Shown piece by piece: positions 1 to 10,744 of a stretch of DNA of 64,000 bases (positions are counted from its first letter, which is position 1; each line of letters opens with the position of its first letter). The stretch comes from Phyto melanocephala (taxonomy: Eukaryota > Arthropoda > Insecta > Diptera > Rhinophoridae): the NCBI GenBank assembly GCA_941918925.1, contig OW799236.1:16963474-17027473 (forward strand). The letters run 5' to 3'. A program made the position numbers and the translations under genes. The notes under the pieces are model-generated. The model searched no databases. It saw only the letters and a list, made by a program, of their open reading frames with translations, and was not told the DNA's origin.

Positions 1-1286
1 GTTTGGTGACCGAAAAGTGCAAAAATAATTTGTTTGCTGTCTGTTGTCTCTGTATTAAAATTATAAACCTTGGAAATAAAATATTCTTTTAATCATGTCA
101 TAATTATATGTATTAAATATCTCAACTAACAATTTTTTCTTTTTATTATTTGTAAATTATTTCATAGATATAGTTTAAAAATAAAAACAACAAAAATAAA
201 ATATGAAACAATTTGCATGCACAAAGTCTTAAGTTGTTTTTTAATTAAAGCCACAACCTAAAAAAAGATAATAATTAAAACTACCCATAAAGCGTAGCTG
301 TACAAACACAAAAAATATATTAAAATTCAAACTATTTCTCACAAAACCTCAAACAGCAACAACATTAGCAGCAACACAAAAAACGTTGACAAAAAATTTT
401 CATTGAAATACAAAACAGCAGCCAAACAAGAGATACGAGAAAACTAAATACACACTTTAAAAAGAGCGAGAAAAACTCTCTTCCCCTACCAAAATCAAAA
501 ATAAAAAAAACATTTTGTTTCAAAAGTTGAAAATAACTTAAAATTGTATACAGTACATCAATACAAGTGCAGCCATCAGTGTTTTCACATCCAACACCAA
601 CCAAATGCTTGAATACACAAATAATTGTTAGAGGCTTTAAAAACTTGAAGGCTCCATGCAACCATCAAACAACCAAAACTCTGACGGGAAAAATGTCATG
701 TGCACTCGCATACTCATTTAGTCACTGCCAGATGAAATCTGGAAAATAAGCTATTAAAACTCTTAACACTTATGCTAACGCCAAGATATTGTCTTCTAAA
801 AACCAGTTCTTCTTCCTGAGCACCAACATCTCAACACTGACTGTATGCTGTGATTAATGCAAACTTTAAATTAGTTTTTCTGCAATTTTCCTAGCGATAT
901 TTCGCGTGTCTTTTCAATATGTACAGTCCAAAAACAAAACAAAAACCTACAAAACAAATTTGTAAGTAAGTAGCGGCGAACATGTAAAAGTTTAATAATA
1001 AAGAAAAGATATTTAACAAAATATTATGAAGAATATAATACAAATATACAATATTAACATCTAAAAAAAAAAAAGTAGATGGTTGGTTGGAGAGGAGATA
1101 GTCAACGCAGCGCATAGATTGAGTACAAAGTGACAGCAGCAGTTGGCTCAGTTGTCTGTTTGCTTAAAAAGTAAAAAAAGAATTACCATGATGTCTCGCT
1201 CCTAAATGTATGCTAATTTAAATTAATACTAAGAATTTGTTTAAAGAAAATAAAGAATGTAAGCAAAGGAGCTATAGCAAAGCAAC
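1..1286. other. AT-rich non-coding stretch
   Basis: I see no gene or clear repeat. The ORFs on both strands are short, rich in Phe/Lys/Leu from AT composition, and have no family pattern. Confidence 0.5.
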
Positions 1287-1290
1287 ATAT

Positions 1291-1546
1291 CGACTCCTGT
1301 GCGCGAAATTATCGTATGTTACAAAAACAAAATTTTATAGGAGAGCTTTTTTATTGCTTTTAAATAAATAAAAACGTAAATAACACTGCTACATACGATA
1401 AAATGTACACAGTGTGATCTACATAACTAAAACAGTAATCCCTGTATTTTATCAGCGGATGGATTAATGGATGTAGAACCAATTTGCATTAAAAAAAGTC
1501 GATTTCTAAAAAACGTAACATACGATAATTTTGCGCACAGGGGTCG
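1291..1546. mobile_element. 256-bp TIR element (MITE), copy 1
   Basis: The ends are inverted repeats of about 30 bp (CGACTCCTGTGCGCGAAATT at left; its counterpart with CCCC at right), flanked by ATAT on both sides. A second copy lies at 40951-41187 with the same interior (CATACGATAAAATGTAC and other blocks). It is too short to code, so it is non-autonomous. ATAT is its own reverse complement, so it could be a duplication or part of the TIR; the superfamily is unassigned. Confidence 0.8.
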
Positions 1547-1599
1547 ATATGACGTGTTAAAAACAAGTTAGAGTACTGATTCTGATAATACCCTTCCTC

Positions 1600-2400
1600 A
1601 ACATGTACATAATATAAAGACATCATCGTAAAGTATCCTGTCTTTCTGATTAAATGTTATTCGCCATTTTGTTTTATTATTTTCGGCGCCATCTAAGATT
1701 TTGAATTTCGAGACAATGTATTCTACTAGTCAAGCTTTTTTACTTAATAAACATATTAATAGGGTTACGTTGAAAACTATCTGCCATTTTGTTTCGCATG
1801 CCATATTAGATTTAATACGCCTTCGTAGCTTACTGCATTATACCAATCAAGCCATTTAATTTGATGTTAATATTAAGAGGGTTGAAGGGTCCAAAACTAT
1901 ATTATCTATATTTAACCCATATATCCACCATTTTATTTTAGGCCCCATCTTAAATTTTATCCTTTTCATAGTTTTCTGTATTCTACTGTTCAAATCATTT
2001 CAATTGATAAAAAAATTGAAGGGGTTTAGGGGGATAAAATTAGTTTTACTCCATTTTGTTTTTAATGTATTATATTCTGCTAGCCAAGCCCTTTCATTTG
2101 ATACACATACCATGACCCTATCGGCTGTCTAGAAGAAAAAATTAAAGCAGTTGTATTTCAATGCTAATATCTCAGTTAGTTTTAAACCGATTTATTTTGG
2201 ACGACATCTTGGATTTTGACTTTTTCATAATTTTATTGTATTCAACTAGTCGAAACGTTTTATTTGATACCAATATTGAGGAGGTAAATGGGGATTAAAT
2301 TAATTTTTCTTTATTTTGTTTATAATGTATAATATTCTGCTAGCCAGGCCCTTTCATTCGATACCCATACCATGACCCTATCGGCGGTTGATTTATAGGT
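1600..2400. repeat. array of diverged ~120-150 bp modules
   Basis: The same phrase recurs about six times in degenerate form: a CCATTTTGTTT block, a TTTTCATA..TGTATTCTACTAG block, CAAGCCCTTTCATTTGATA, then a G-rich GGGGGTTAAAGGG-like tail. Starts are near 1677, 1782, 1929, 2055, 2195 and 2313. A related patch sits at 22020-22290. It looks like an old tandemly organised interspersed repeat; no coding potential. Confidence 0.6.
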
Positions 2401-2680
2401 TTTTCCCAAAAATAATTTGGTTACACTAGTGAGTCCAAAATTATTAAGGAGCTTAGAAACTTTTTTTTTTGCCTATAACTGCAAATTAGAGAGAAATTTA
2501 TCCAAATAGAGGCTGTATCAAACGTGTCTATAAGAATACTGAAAATATACTATCAATTTGACCCAAGTCTTGAGAAATCAGGGGAGATTCCGAGACTGAG
2601 TAAACCTACACTTTGGAGATGAGAACTCATCTAGCTCGCATGAGTGGATAATACTTTAAAACCTGCTTTTGGGCATTATA

Positions 2681-3602
2681 TAGGGTGTTTTTTTAAGCCC
2701 GATAGAACTTTAAATTGTAAAAAATAACACAAAAAATTAAATTGTAATCAAATTTTTTTTTTTATTCGAAAGATCAATACGTGACATTAACATTTGAAAA
2801 TGATTTCGGGCATATGGGCACCGCGGCTGTTCTTGACGAAGCGCATTCTGGACGTCCAATTTTGGGCCACTTTTTCGAGCACTGCTGGCCGTATGTCACG
2901 AATAACACGAACAATGCTGGCATCCAAGGCGTCAATTGTTGCTGGTTTATCAGCATAAACCAGTGACTTCACGTAGCCCCACAGGAAATAATCGAGAGGT
3001 GTCAAATCGCACGGCCTTGGAGGCCAATTGACAGGTCCATTTCTCGAAATCAACTTATCGCCAAATTTTGATTTCAATAAGTCGATGGTTGCGTTCGCCG
3101 TATGGCACGTAGCGCCATCCTGTTGAAACCACATCTCCTCCGGATCAATGTCATCCATATTTTCAAACAAAAAATCATTGATCATGGTGCGGTAACGATC
3201 TCCATTGACCGTAACGCGAGCTCCGGCCTCATTTTTGAAGAAATAAGGTCCGATGATGCCACCAGCGTGAAAACCGCACCAAACGGTGCATTTTTCTGGA
3301 TGTAATGTAGTCTGTAGGGTCTCTTGTGGATTGGTCTCGCTCCATATGATGCAATTTTGCTTATTAACAAACCCGTTAAGCCAAAAATGCGCCTCATCGC
3401 TGAACACAATTTTGCGATAAAACTCGGACGTCCAGAATGCGCTTCGTCAAGAACAGCCGCGGTGCCCATATACCCGAAATCATTTTCAAATGTTAATGTC
3501 ACGTATTAATCTTTCGAATAAAAAAAAAATTTTGATTACAATTTAATTTTTTGTGTTATTTTTTACAATTTCAAGTTCTATCGGGCTTAAAAAAACACCC
3601 TT
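2681..3602 (-). mobile_element. foldback mariner derivative with 177-bp inverted arms
   Basis: Two nearly identical inverted arms, 2681-2857 and 3426-3602, bound a 568-bp core. The arms start at the transposon tip ((T/A)AGGGTGTTTTTTTAAGCCC) and run into the 3' end of the transposase gene. The 5' half of the gene is missing and replaced by an inverted copy of the 3' end. TA dinucleotides flank both ends (2679-2680, 3603-3604), as expected for Tc1/mariner targets. A transcript through it would fold into a long hairpin. Confidence 0.85.
2787..3425 (-). pseudogene. mariner-family transposase, 5'-truncated
   Basis: On the - strand the reading frame opens in FYRKIVFSDEAHFWLNGFVN and runs to MPEIIFKC then stop. 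It carries the catalytic triad region: SDEAHF (first Asp), WFQQDGATCHTA (second Asp) and DLTPLDYFLW (third Asp), with 41 residues between the second and third Asp (DD41D-like spacing). The N-terminal DNA-binding helix-turn-helix half is missing because the inverted arm interrupts the gene at 3426. It is open but cannot give a full transposase. Confidence 0.85.
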
Positions 3603-3604
3603 TA

Positions 3605-4414
3605 TATGATGCGATAACTTTGAAGCAAACACAGTGCCGAACCTGTAATACCTAAGGAATTTGAATTGGAAATCCCTAAGCAACCACACTAAAGGGACTG
3701 AGCTCTAGACATAGGTTAGGTTGAAAAGGAGGGGCACTAAAAGCTCAAAACCATAACAGATATACACTTATGCCCAGTTGGCAAGTTGTGCGCTCCATAT
3801 GGTGGGCTCTAGACATAGTTTAGATATTAACTCAATTGGGAATATGGTTTTTGATTCGGGGACTTTCCTTCCATTTGAGGGCAATACATGCCAATTGGGC
3901 ATACGTGTATAACTGTCATGGGTTTGGACTTTAAGTGCCCTTTCTTTCAACCTTACTTATTACATTTTATTTTTGCATATTTATGAACTTAGCTCATTCG
4001 TTTGATCTTAATACAAACTTGAATTAATTAAGCTTATCACTAAGTAAATAGTTAATTGATGCTGAAGCTTACGCAGTTCACAGAGTCAGTTTTTATACTA
4101 GCTCTGGTTTTAACTAAAACCTGGTATGCTGTTTAATATTGTTGTCAAACTTTATACAAAAAAATTCGTAAAAAAATATTTATGTAATAATGTTGCCTAA
4201 ACGGTATTACGTAAACAACATGTAAATGTTTCTGTCAACATTCAAGCAACATTTAATTTCGTATGAAATAATATGAATCATAGTTATTTCGTACGAAATT
4301 TAAATCTAGAAGATGATTACTTTTTTTCGTTTTCTTGATTTAAAAATGATTTTTGAATGTATAATTCTGCGTGTGAAATTACTAAAGTTGCCTAAGATTT
4401 TTCACAAATTGAAA
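3605..4414. other. non-coding stretch
   Basis: Nothing recognised apart from a few direct words around 3640-3960 (TCTAGACATAG twice). No credible ORF. Confidence 0.4.
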
Positions 4415-4519
4415 CAGGGGCCAAATTACGGCATTCGATCACGATCGAAATTTTACTCGAACGATCGAGTTCGCTGTGCTTTCGGTCGATCACATTCGAA
4501 TGCTGTAATTTGCCCCCAG
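4415..4519. mobile_element. short palindromic MITE-like element
   Basis: The arms CAGGGG(C)CAAATTAC plus a CATTCGATC block are inverted at the two ends (CTGGGGGCAAATTAC on the other strand), with further internal GATCGA pairs, so most of the 105 bp can fold back. The CAGGGG tip resembles hAT ends, but I see no clear 8-bp duplication. Confidence 0.6.
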
Positions 4520-5960
4520 AATACTAGGCCTATAAATAAAAATCTAGTCTAGAATGTAGAATTATACTAAGCAATAGTGTTGAGTATAGAAAATCTATAG
4601 TATTAACTGTAATATAAAGTACAGTCTTGAATGTAGTCTAAACAATAATTTATAATTTGAAAATTTACTACAGACCATAAATAATTCAAATTAAAAGCTA
4701 AACTATAATTATTAATACGGTTTAAAATTAAAATATGATAAATTCAATTAGAAGTTAAATATAGACTGTCTTGGCCTCGCATATCACACATCAATTATTC
4801 ATGTGCAAGTTTGTTTAACTCCCCTTTAAATTTATATTTACTAGCATGTCCTGTGGTCGACCCATTCGACAATAGTCGTAAATGTGACTCTACTCTGTTT
4901 TGTGTTTTAGACCATACACAGAAAACACTCAGCAAAACCAATTTATATCAACAATGTTGATTCAACATGTTGAGCAATTTTTTGTTTTTTACACACATAT
5001 GTATTGTGCGTGTGTTAGTAGCAACTTTAAACGCAAAAAACTCTTAACTAAAATACTGAACTGATTTTAATAAGATTGTCTACATCTGCAGAAAAATTCC
5101 TTTCAAATGATAGATTCTTAATTAAAATCTGTTGTATAATGTAAGCGTAAAGTGGGTAACACAAAATCGACTAGCCAACTAATACATAAGATTTTAATAA
5201 AGAAAAATTCTGTTTTATCAATTCCTACTTTATTGACTAGATAATTAGATATAATTGTAAAAATAAGAAAAAATAAATAAGAATTCAGCCTTCCTCTCTC
5301 TCTCTCTATCACTCTATCCAATTAACTAAGACTTGTGGCAAGAAAGAGTACTCGGTGTGACAATTAGTTAGAACAAATTTTAAAAACTTAATTTTGTTTA
5401 ATAAAAACTTCTAAATTTTTTTGTATATTTTAAAGTTTTTTTTTTTTATAAATTATTGCAAACAGGTCTATCCATCATGTAGCACATCCTGCTGACAAAT
5501 ATAATTAAATGCAAAAGATAAAAAATGAAAATAGCAACATGGGTTCATTCTGCAACAGCCTAAGAAAACTGCACATACAATTAACAAAAAAAAAGTTATT
5601 TTCTTAAGGAAAAGAAGGCAAAATAAACTTTTTCATTTTTCTTAATGATGAAAAGTTTATGTTGACGCCAAGCGCGTGATATTCTTGAAAGGATTAAGCT
5701 ACAAATAGATATATTAAAACTTAGAAGCGCAATATTCCTGGTAGTGTAAAGTAAAAGAAAACAGCAAGAAAAAGAAACACGACAGGTCTGCTAGATATAT
5801 CAACAGTTAGCAATGTGAACGTAAGAGTAAGAATTTGACTTGGCACATTTAAGGAAGACAAAATTATCTAGAGAAACAACAGAATGGAAAGATTGCAGGT
5901 TTTTAAACAAATGTTGCTATTAAGAAGCATATTTTAAACAAAAGTTTTAAAAAATAGTGA
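4520..5960. other. AT-rich non-coding stretch
   Basis: No gene recognised. A short CT-rich microsatellite (CCTCTCTCTCTCTCTAT) lies near 5291-5307. Confidence 0.4.
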
Positions 5961-5974
5961 CACTTAAAAATTTA

Positions 5975-6440
5975 ACTCCACCCGGAGGCATGTTACATTG
6001 GCGAAGTGTCCACGCCTTGGTGTATTGCCAGTCTGGGGTTTAGAGACCCAACGCTTCTGGTTGGGTCGTAGAAGACTCCCGGACCTCGTATATAAATGGG
6101 TTAGAAACACTCAGATGTCGATGGTATGCATAAGTCCAATGGAGGTGGTCGAGGGACGGTTATAGGGCATGGATAGTTCACTCAGTATATCTACTTATAG
6201 GATATAGAGAATACTGGATCTCGTACTTAAAAAGGTTAAGAAGAATCAGATCGCAGTAGGCTAAGATTCACAGGTATTAAGTTTTGACCTCAGTCTAACG
6301 AATATGCTGGCATTACAAAGTAATGTGCGATTAGGCACATTCCTGTGGCCGATTGTAGGATTGTCTTAGTGTCGCGGTACTCAGTAAAGGATGGGATGGC
6401 ACTGCGTAAAGAAAGTGGTCTAAAAGGAATCCTAAATAGA
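5975..6440. repeat. GC-richer island, probable old transposon remnant
   Basis: Base composition changes clearly (CCACCCGGAGGCATG, GTCTGGGGTTTAGAGACCC, GGACCTCGTATATAAATGGG and others) against very AT-rich surroundings. No frame is open for more than 60 codons. I do not recognise a family; a decayed LINE or an untranslated segment of one is the likeliest origin. Confidence 0.3.
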
Positions 6441-6449
6441 AGTGGTGTG

Positions 6450-8005
6450 CTTTGTTATTCTTTTAACAAATTTTTATATTTACGAAGATATCTTAATAAA
6501 TGTCTGACCTTTTTAGTCAGTGTTATGTGAAGTCTGGCAAGCTTAAACAGTAGTGTGTTCAGATGATTTACTGCGAATTTTAAGGCTAAGACGAATGGCA
6601 TGAACTGTTTCAATAAAAAAAATATAAGCCATTAAGTAACACAGTTGCTGCTGATGGTACAAAGAAAAATCACGTGCAACAAATGTTGCTGTGCAATAAA
6701 AAGAAAAAATTTAAAACAACATTAAAGCTTAAGCGCTTTTGATTGACATAATCCAACATGCAAAGGATTTACAGAGAATAAGAGAATAAAAGAAGATAAA
6801 GGAAATAATATACAAATAAATTTTAATAGTATCTGTAAAATGTTAATAATCAATAACAATTTCTTTTTAATTGTTGCAACAATTAAAACTACAATAAACT
6901 CTATGCTCAATTGTTTGTTTCATTTAGCCAAATTGTCTGCGAACATTCTTAATAACAACTCGCATATTATGCATAACCTATAAGACCTGCACAACTCAAT
7001 GCGGCTGCCACTATTACACCACATTTCAAACAATCGTTGATGTAAAACAAAAATAACCTTTTCCCCCCACATAAATGTCGGCAAAGTATCAAAGTTAAAA
7101 TTAAAAAACCAACAAAAAAAATTCATTCCATCAAAATGCAAGCAAGCAAACACCAACAAGTCAAAAACTCTCACATAAGCCAATTGACACAATTGATGGC
7201 CGGGTTAAAATGTTGTGGCTCGTTCAATGGTTCCCTTATAATGTCATCATCATTTTCACAACCATCATCATCAAACCACGGCCATCATTGACGAAGCAAC
7301 AACAAAATTCCACCCATTCACTCATTCATTATAGCGCATAATTATGATGACAAAACGTCAATGATTCGATGGATAGATAGACGAGCGAACAACACCAATA
7401 GCACACCATGGCACTCAACGTTAGTAACCGGAATATATTGTATGTTTTTCGAAAGGAATCAAGTATTGGAAAAAGGGAGAAATGTATTATGAATTTATGA
7501 TAAAATCATTTTACATTGAGCTCTTTGGCTGCTGATAATGATGAAATATAAATGATATCTAATGAAGAGTTTAGTAGTTGATAACAAACATAAACCAACA
7601 AAAACATATAATAAATTAAAATCTGCCCACCCCCACACACATACTCGTATTTGTAATAAATTTTTGAATTTATCAAACGTTTTTAAAACATTATTTTTTA
7701 TAATTTCAAAACAAATGATTATGGGGGTACAAGTTAAAGTTCGCTTTAAAACAAAATCTTTTTGTATACTAAATCGGATTAAGTGATAAACGTACAATAA
7801 GAGAAATTTTGCGATATAAAGAACAGATAGAAAAAAATTATTTTAAGAACATTTGTTAGAACACGTTATTGTAATAGAAAAAGTTTTAGAGTTTTACATT
7901 TTCTAAAAATATTCAACTATTATACGATTGTTAGATCTGGCAACTCTGTTATAATTTTTTATCAGTTTGTTGAGAAATTTTATCATATATAGCCAAATAC
8001 ATATA
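6450..8005. other. AT-rich non-coding stretch
   Basis: No supported gene. 7200-7400 is less AT-rich with CATCATCAT-like words. The open frames here (for example 7495-7797, both strands) lack family patterns. Confidence 0.4.
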
Positions 8006-8009
8006 AAAA

Positions 8010-8180
8010 ACAAGAAACAGTGCTATATTCGGCCGTGCTGAATCTTATATACCCTTCACAACGTGTAGTCACGCAATAACAATTGTTTGTATCACCATTC
8101 ATCTCATATAAAATACATACATACATGTAAAAACATACATATAAAAAACATACCATTGTAAAATTATTAATTGAGTTTAC
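8010..8180 (+). repeat. mini-me/DINE-1-like repeat, head fragment
   Basis: Contains the head phrase GCTATATTCGGCCGTGC..AATCTTATATACCC followed by the TTCACAACGTGTAGTCA block, then stops. It lies directly before a fuller copy, giving two heads in a row. Confidence 0.75.
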
Positions 8181-8251
8181 GTATGTATGATTCTAAAAAA
8201 ATATTTAAAAAATGTTTTAAAAAATAATTTTTAAAATAAATAAAAAAAATA

Positions 8252-8994
8252 TAAAACAAGTAAAAGCGCTATATTCGGCCGTGCCGAATCTTATATACCC
8301 TTCACAACGTGTAGTCATGCAATAACAGTAAATTCACGTATGTATGTTAAAAAAAACAAAAAAAAAATAAAAAATAAAAAAAAATTAAAAAAAAAAAATT
8401 TAAAAAAAAAATTTAAAAAAAAAAATTATTATATACATATATAATATATATAAAACAAAAAAAAAATAATAAAAATATATATAATATATTAAATAAAAAA
8501 TAAAAAAAAAAATAAAAAAAAAATTAAAAAAAAAAATTTTAAAAAAATTAAAAAAAAAATTTTTTTGCCTCAGCTGGGATTCGATGCCACGTTTTCTCTA
8601 ACCAGTATACACGTTTGTATGTATGTATGTTGTTGTTGTAATGTTGTTTTTATGAAAAGAAAATCGAGGTGGTCGTGGGTTTTTGCTCATATCTCAGTTG
8701 TTTATGTACCGATGTTTCTGATTTTCAATACCGATCTACTCCCGAATATTTCTGATATTTTAATACCTTACCCGGGTCCAACCTATGTCGGGGGGCTTCA
8801 AAAAGTTGATTTCAACATACACACGGACAGACGGTCAGACGGACAGACGGACAGACGGTCAGGGCTTAATCGACTCCTCTATTCATAAGCTTTCAGAAAA
8901 TATATACTTTATGGGGTCGGAAATGAAAATTGTAGAAATTTCACACGGAATGACAAACCTATATATACCCTTTTTCACTGTGTGAAGGGTATAA
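8252..8994 (+). repeat. mini-me/DINE-1-like repeat, full copy A
   Basis: Order: head AACAAGTAAAAGCGCTATAT with CGGCCGTGCCGAATCTTATA; a long A/T tract (8345-8570); a tRNA-like segment on the - strand (8567-8613); GATGTTTCTGATTTTCAATA; the (GACR)n block CAGACGGACAGACGG (8827-8862); GGGCTTAATCGACTCC; ATATATACTTTATGGGGTCG; and the tail GTGTGAAGGGTATAA. The GTCY-type microsatellite beside a conserved core and the TTTATGGGGTCGGAAA segment are the hallmarks described for mini-me/DINE-1 repeats of Diptera. An apparent ORF at 8565-8888 is part of the repeat. Confidence 0.85.
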
Positions 8995-9239
8995 ATATAT
9001 ATAATATACAAAATAAAAACAAAATTTTTTTGGCTCAGCTGGAATTCGATCCCTCGTTTACTTTAACCAGTATATACATATTTATGTTGTTGTTGTAATT
9101 GTGACAAAAACACGAGGTGGTCGTGGTTTTTTGCTCATATCTCAGAAAGTTATAGGGCGATTGTGCTGAATTTCAATAGCGATTCATTCCCGGATATTTC
9201 CAAGATATTGATACCATACACAGATCTGAGGAACATATA

Positions 9240-10562
9240 CAAGGTGGCGCAAAAGAAATCCTCCTATCAGAAAATGCTACAAATTTTGCAATTGGCCCCT
9301 AATGTCAGTTCTGTTTTGACATTTGTGTAGTAAACACATGCAAAATACACGTTAATAAACAATGTTACGCTACACTGCTCCAGAACGCGGAATATTGGTG
9401 ACTATTTATTTGACCAATAATTGGTCGGTGACTTTGGCACAACGTGAATTTCGTCGCAGATTTCCTAGCCGTCCAACGCCTACTGGTGAAACACTGCGAC
9501 GTTTAGCCGCTCGCCTCGAAGAGACTGGCACAACACGAGATGCTGCCAGGAGTGGCAGACCCCGGAGTAGCCGTTCTGCAGAGAATATTGCTGCTGTAGC
9601 CGAGGATGTCATGGAAGCGCCGTCGACATCGACCAGACGACGTGCCACGCAAATGGCTATCAGTCGACGGTCTTTACAGCGAATTTTGGTACAAGATTTG
9701 AAGATGTTTACGTACAAAGTCCAGACGGTGCATCAACTGTTAGCTGCTGACCGCCAATCGCGTGTAACATACGCTCAAGCCATCCTGAATCACCACCAAG
9801 AGGAAGATTATTTTTCATCAAAAATAATCATGAGTGATGAGGCCCATTTCCATCTTAGCGGGTACGTAAATAAGCAATATTTACGCTTCTGGGGCACTGA
9901 AAATCCGCGTGTAACCCACGAAGAGCCATTACACCCGCTCAAAGTTACTGCATGGTGTGCTGTTTTCGCTGGAGGAGTCATCGGACCTTTTTTCTTCGAA
10001 GACGTCGCGGGCCAAACGGTTACTGTGAATGGTGAGCGCTACAGAGCAATGATCAACGAGTTCTTTTTGCCGCAACTTGATGAATTGGGATTGGAAAACA
10101 TGTGCTTCCAACAGGACGGTGCAACAGCACACACTGCACGTGCCACAACCGATATGCTGAAGGATGCATTTCCCGGGCGCCTAATCTCCCGTTTTGGCGA
10201 TTTGAACTGGCCAGCAAGATCGCCTGATTTGACCGCTCCAAACTTCTTTTTGTGGGGCTTTTTGAAGTCGCGGGTTTATGTCAACAAGCCTCAGACTCTT
10301 GCAGCTCTTAAAGACAATATCCGTCAAGAATGTGAGGACCTATCGCCGGAAGTTTTGGCCAAAGTGATGGAAAATGCCATAAAAAGGGCTCAAATGACAA
10401 TCAACTGTGGCGACGGCCATTTACATGACATCATATTCCCGACTTGATGTAAAAAAAATTAAAAGACCAAATAAAAATACTCCACAAGAAAAATCAAAGT
10501 TTTTCATTTTTTTTTTTAATTACAGCCAAAAAACATCGGAAGGTTATTTTTGCGCCACCTTG
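9240..10562 (+). mobile_element. complete mariner-family (DD41D-type) transposon
   Basis: The 1323-bp element has inverted tips CAAGGTGGCGCAAAA (15/15 identical, then diverging) and flanking TA dinucleotides at 9238-9239 and 10563-10564. It carries one uninterrupted transposase gene, a ~120-bp 5' leader and an AATAAA near 10469. Intact tips and an open frame suggest fairly recent insertion. Confidence 0.92.
9362..10447 (+). CDS. mariner-family transposase, full length, third catalytic residue changed
   Basis: 361 residues with no frameshift or stop. The N-terminal part (about 1-125) has the helix-turn-helix pair (REFRRRFPSRPTPTGETLRR; RRRATQMAISRRSLQRIL) separated by the linker GRPR (65-68). 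The catalytic part has D159 in MSDEAHF and D252 in FQQDGATAHTA. At the third acidic position, 42 residues after D252, the sequence reads SPDLTAPNFFLW, so N294 replaces the expected Asp; the codon is AAC at 10241-10243, one G-to-A step from GAC. The enzyme should bind its TIRs but is predicted to cut poorly or not at all. The usual family length (~350 aa) is kept. It belongs to the transposon, not the host. Confidence 0.92.
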   Translation: MLRYTAPERGILVTIYLTNNWSVTLAQREFRRRFPSRPTPTGETLRRLAARLEETGTTRDAARSGRPRSSRSAENIAAVAEDVMEAPSTSTRRRATQMAISRRSLQRILVQDLKMFTYKVQTVHQLLAADRQSRVTYAQAILNHHQEEDYFSSKIIMSDEAHFHLSGYVNKQYLRFWGTENPRVTHEEPLHPLKVTAWCAVFAGGVIGPFFFEDVAGQTVTVNGERYRAMINEFFLPQLDELGLENMCFQQDGATAHTARATTDMLKDAFPGRLISRFGDLNWPARSPDLTAPNFFLWGFLKSRVYVNKPQTLAALKDNIRQECEDLSPEVLAKVMENAIKRAQMTINCGDGHLHDIIFPT

Positions 10563-10744
10563 TAGTTGCTTCTAAAAGTTGATTTCAACCAACACACAGA
10601 CAGACGGACAGACGGTCAGGGCTTAATCGACTATTCATAAGCTTTCAGAAAATATATTCTTTATAGGTTCAGAAATGAAAATTGTAGAAATTCCACACGG
10701 AATGACAAACCTATTAATACCCCTTTCACTGTGTGAAGGGTATA

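Larger units (their letters stand above)
9027..10744 (+). repeat. mini-me/DINE-1-like copy B, split by a mariner insertion
   Basis: The left part (9027-9239) has the tRNA-like segment, GGTCGTGGTTTTTTGCTCAT and later blocks. The right part (10563-10744) resumes with AAAAGTTGATTTCAACC, the GACR block, GGGCTTAATCGAC and the terminal GTGTGAAGGGTATAA. The mariner sits exactly between them at a TA, so it arrived after this copy. Confidence 0.85.

Noticed and set aside
3182..3502. 106-codon - strand ORF starting MTLTFENDFG
   Set aside because: It begins in the inverted arm of the foldback mariner and crosses into transposase sequence out of frame; a by-product of the inversion.
8565..8888. 107-codon + strand ORF, nearly identical to one at 24170-24466
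   Set aside because: It lies wholly within mini-me/DINE-1-like repeats and includes the tRNA-like segment and GACR microsatellite. The similarity is repeat homology, not a conserved protein.
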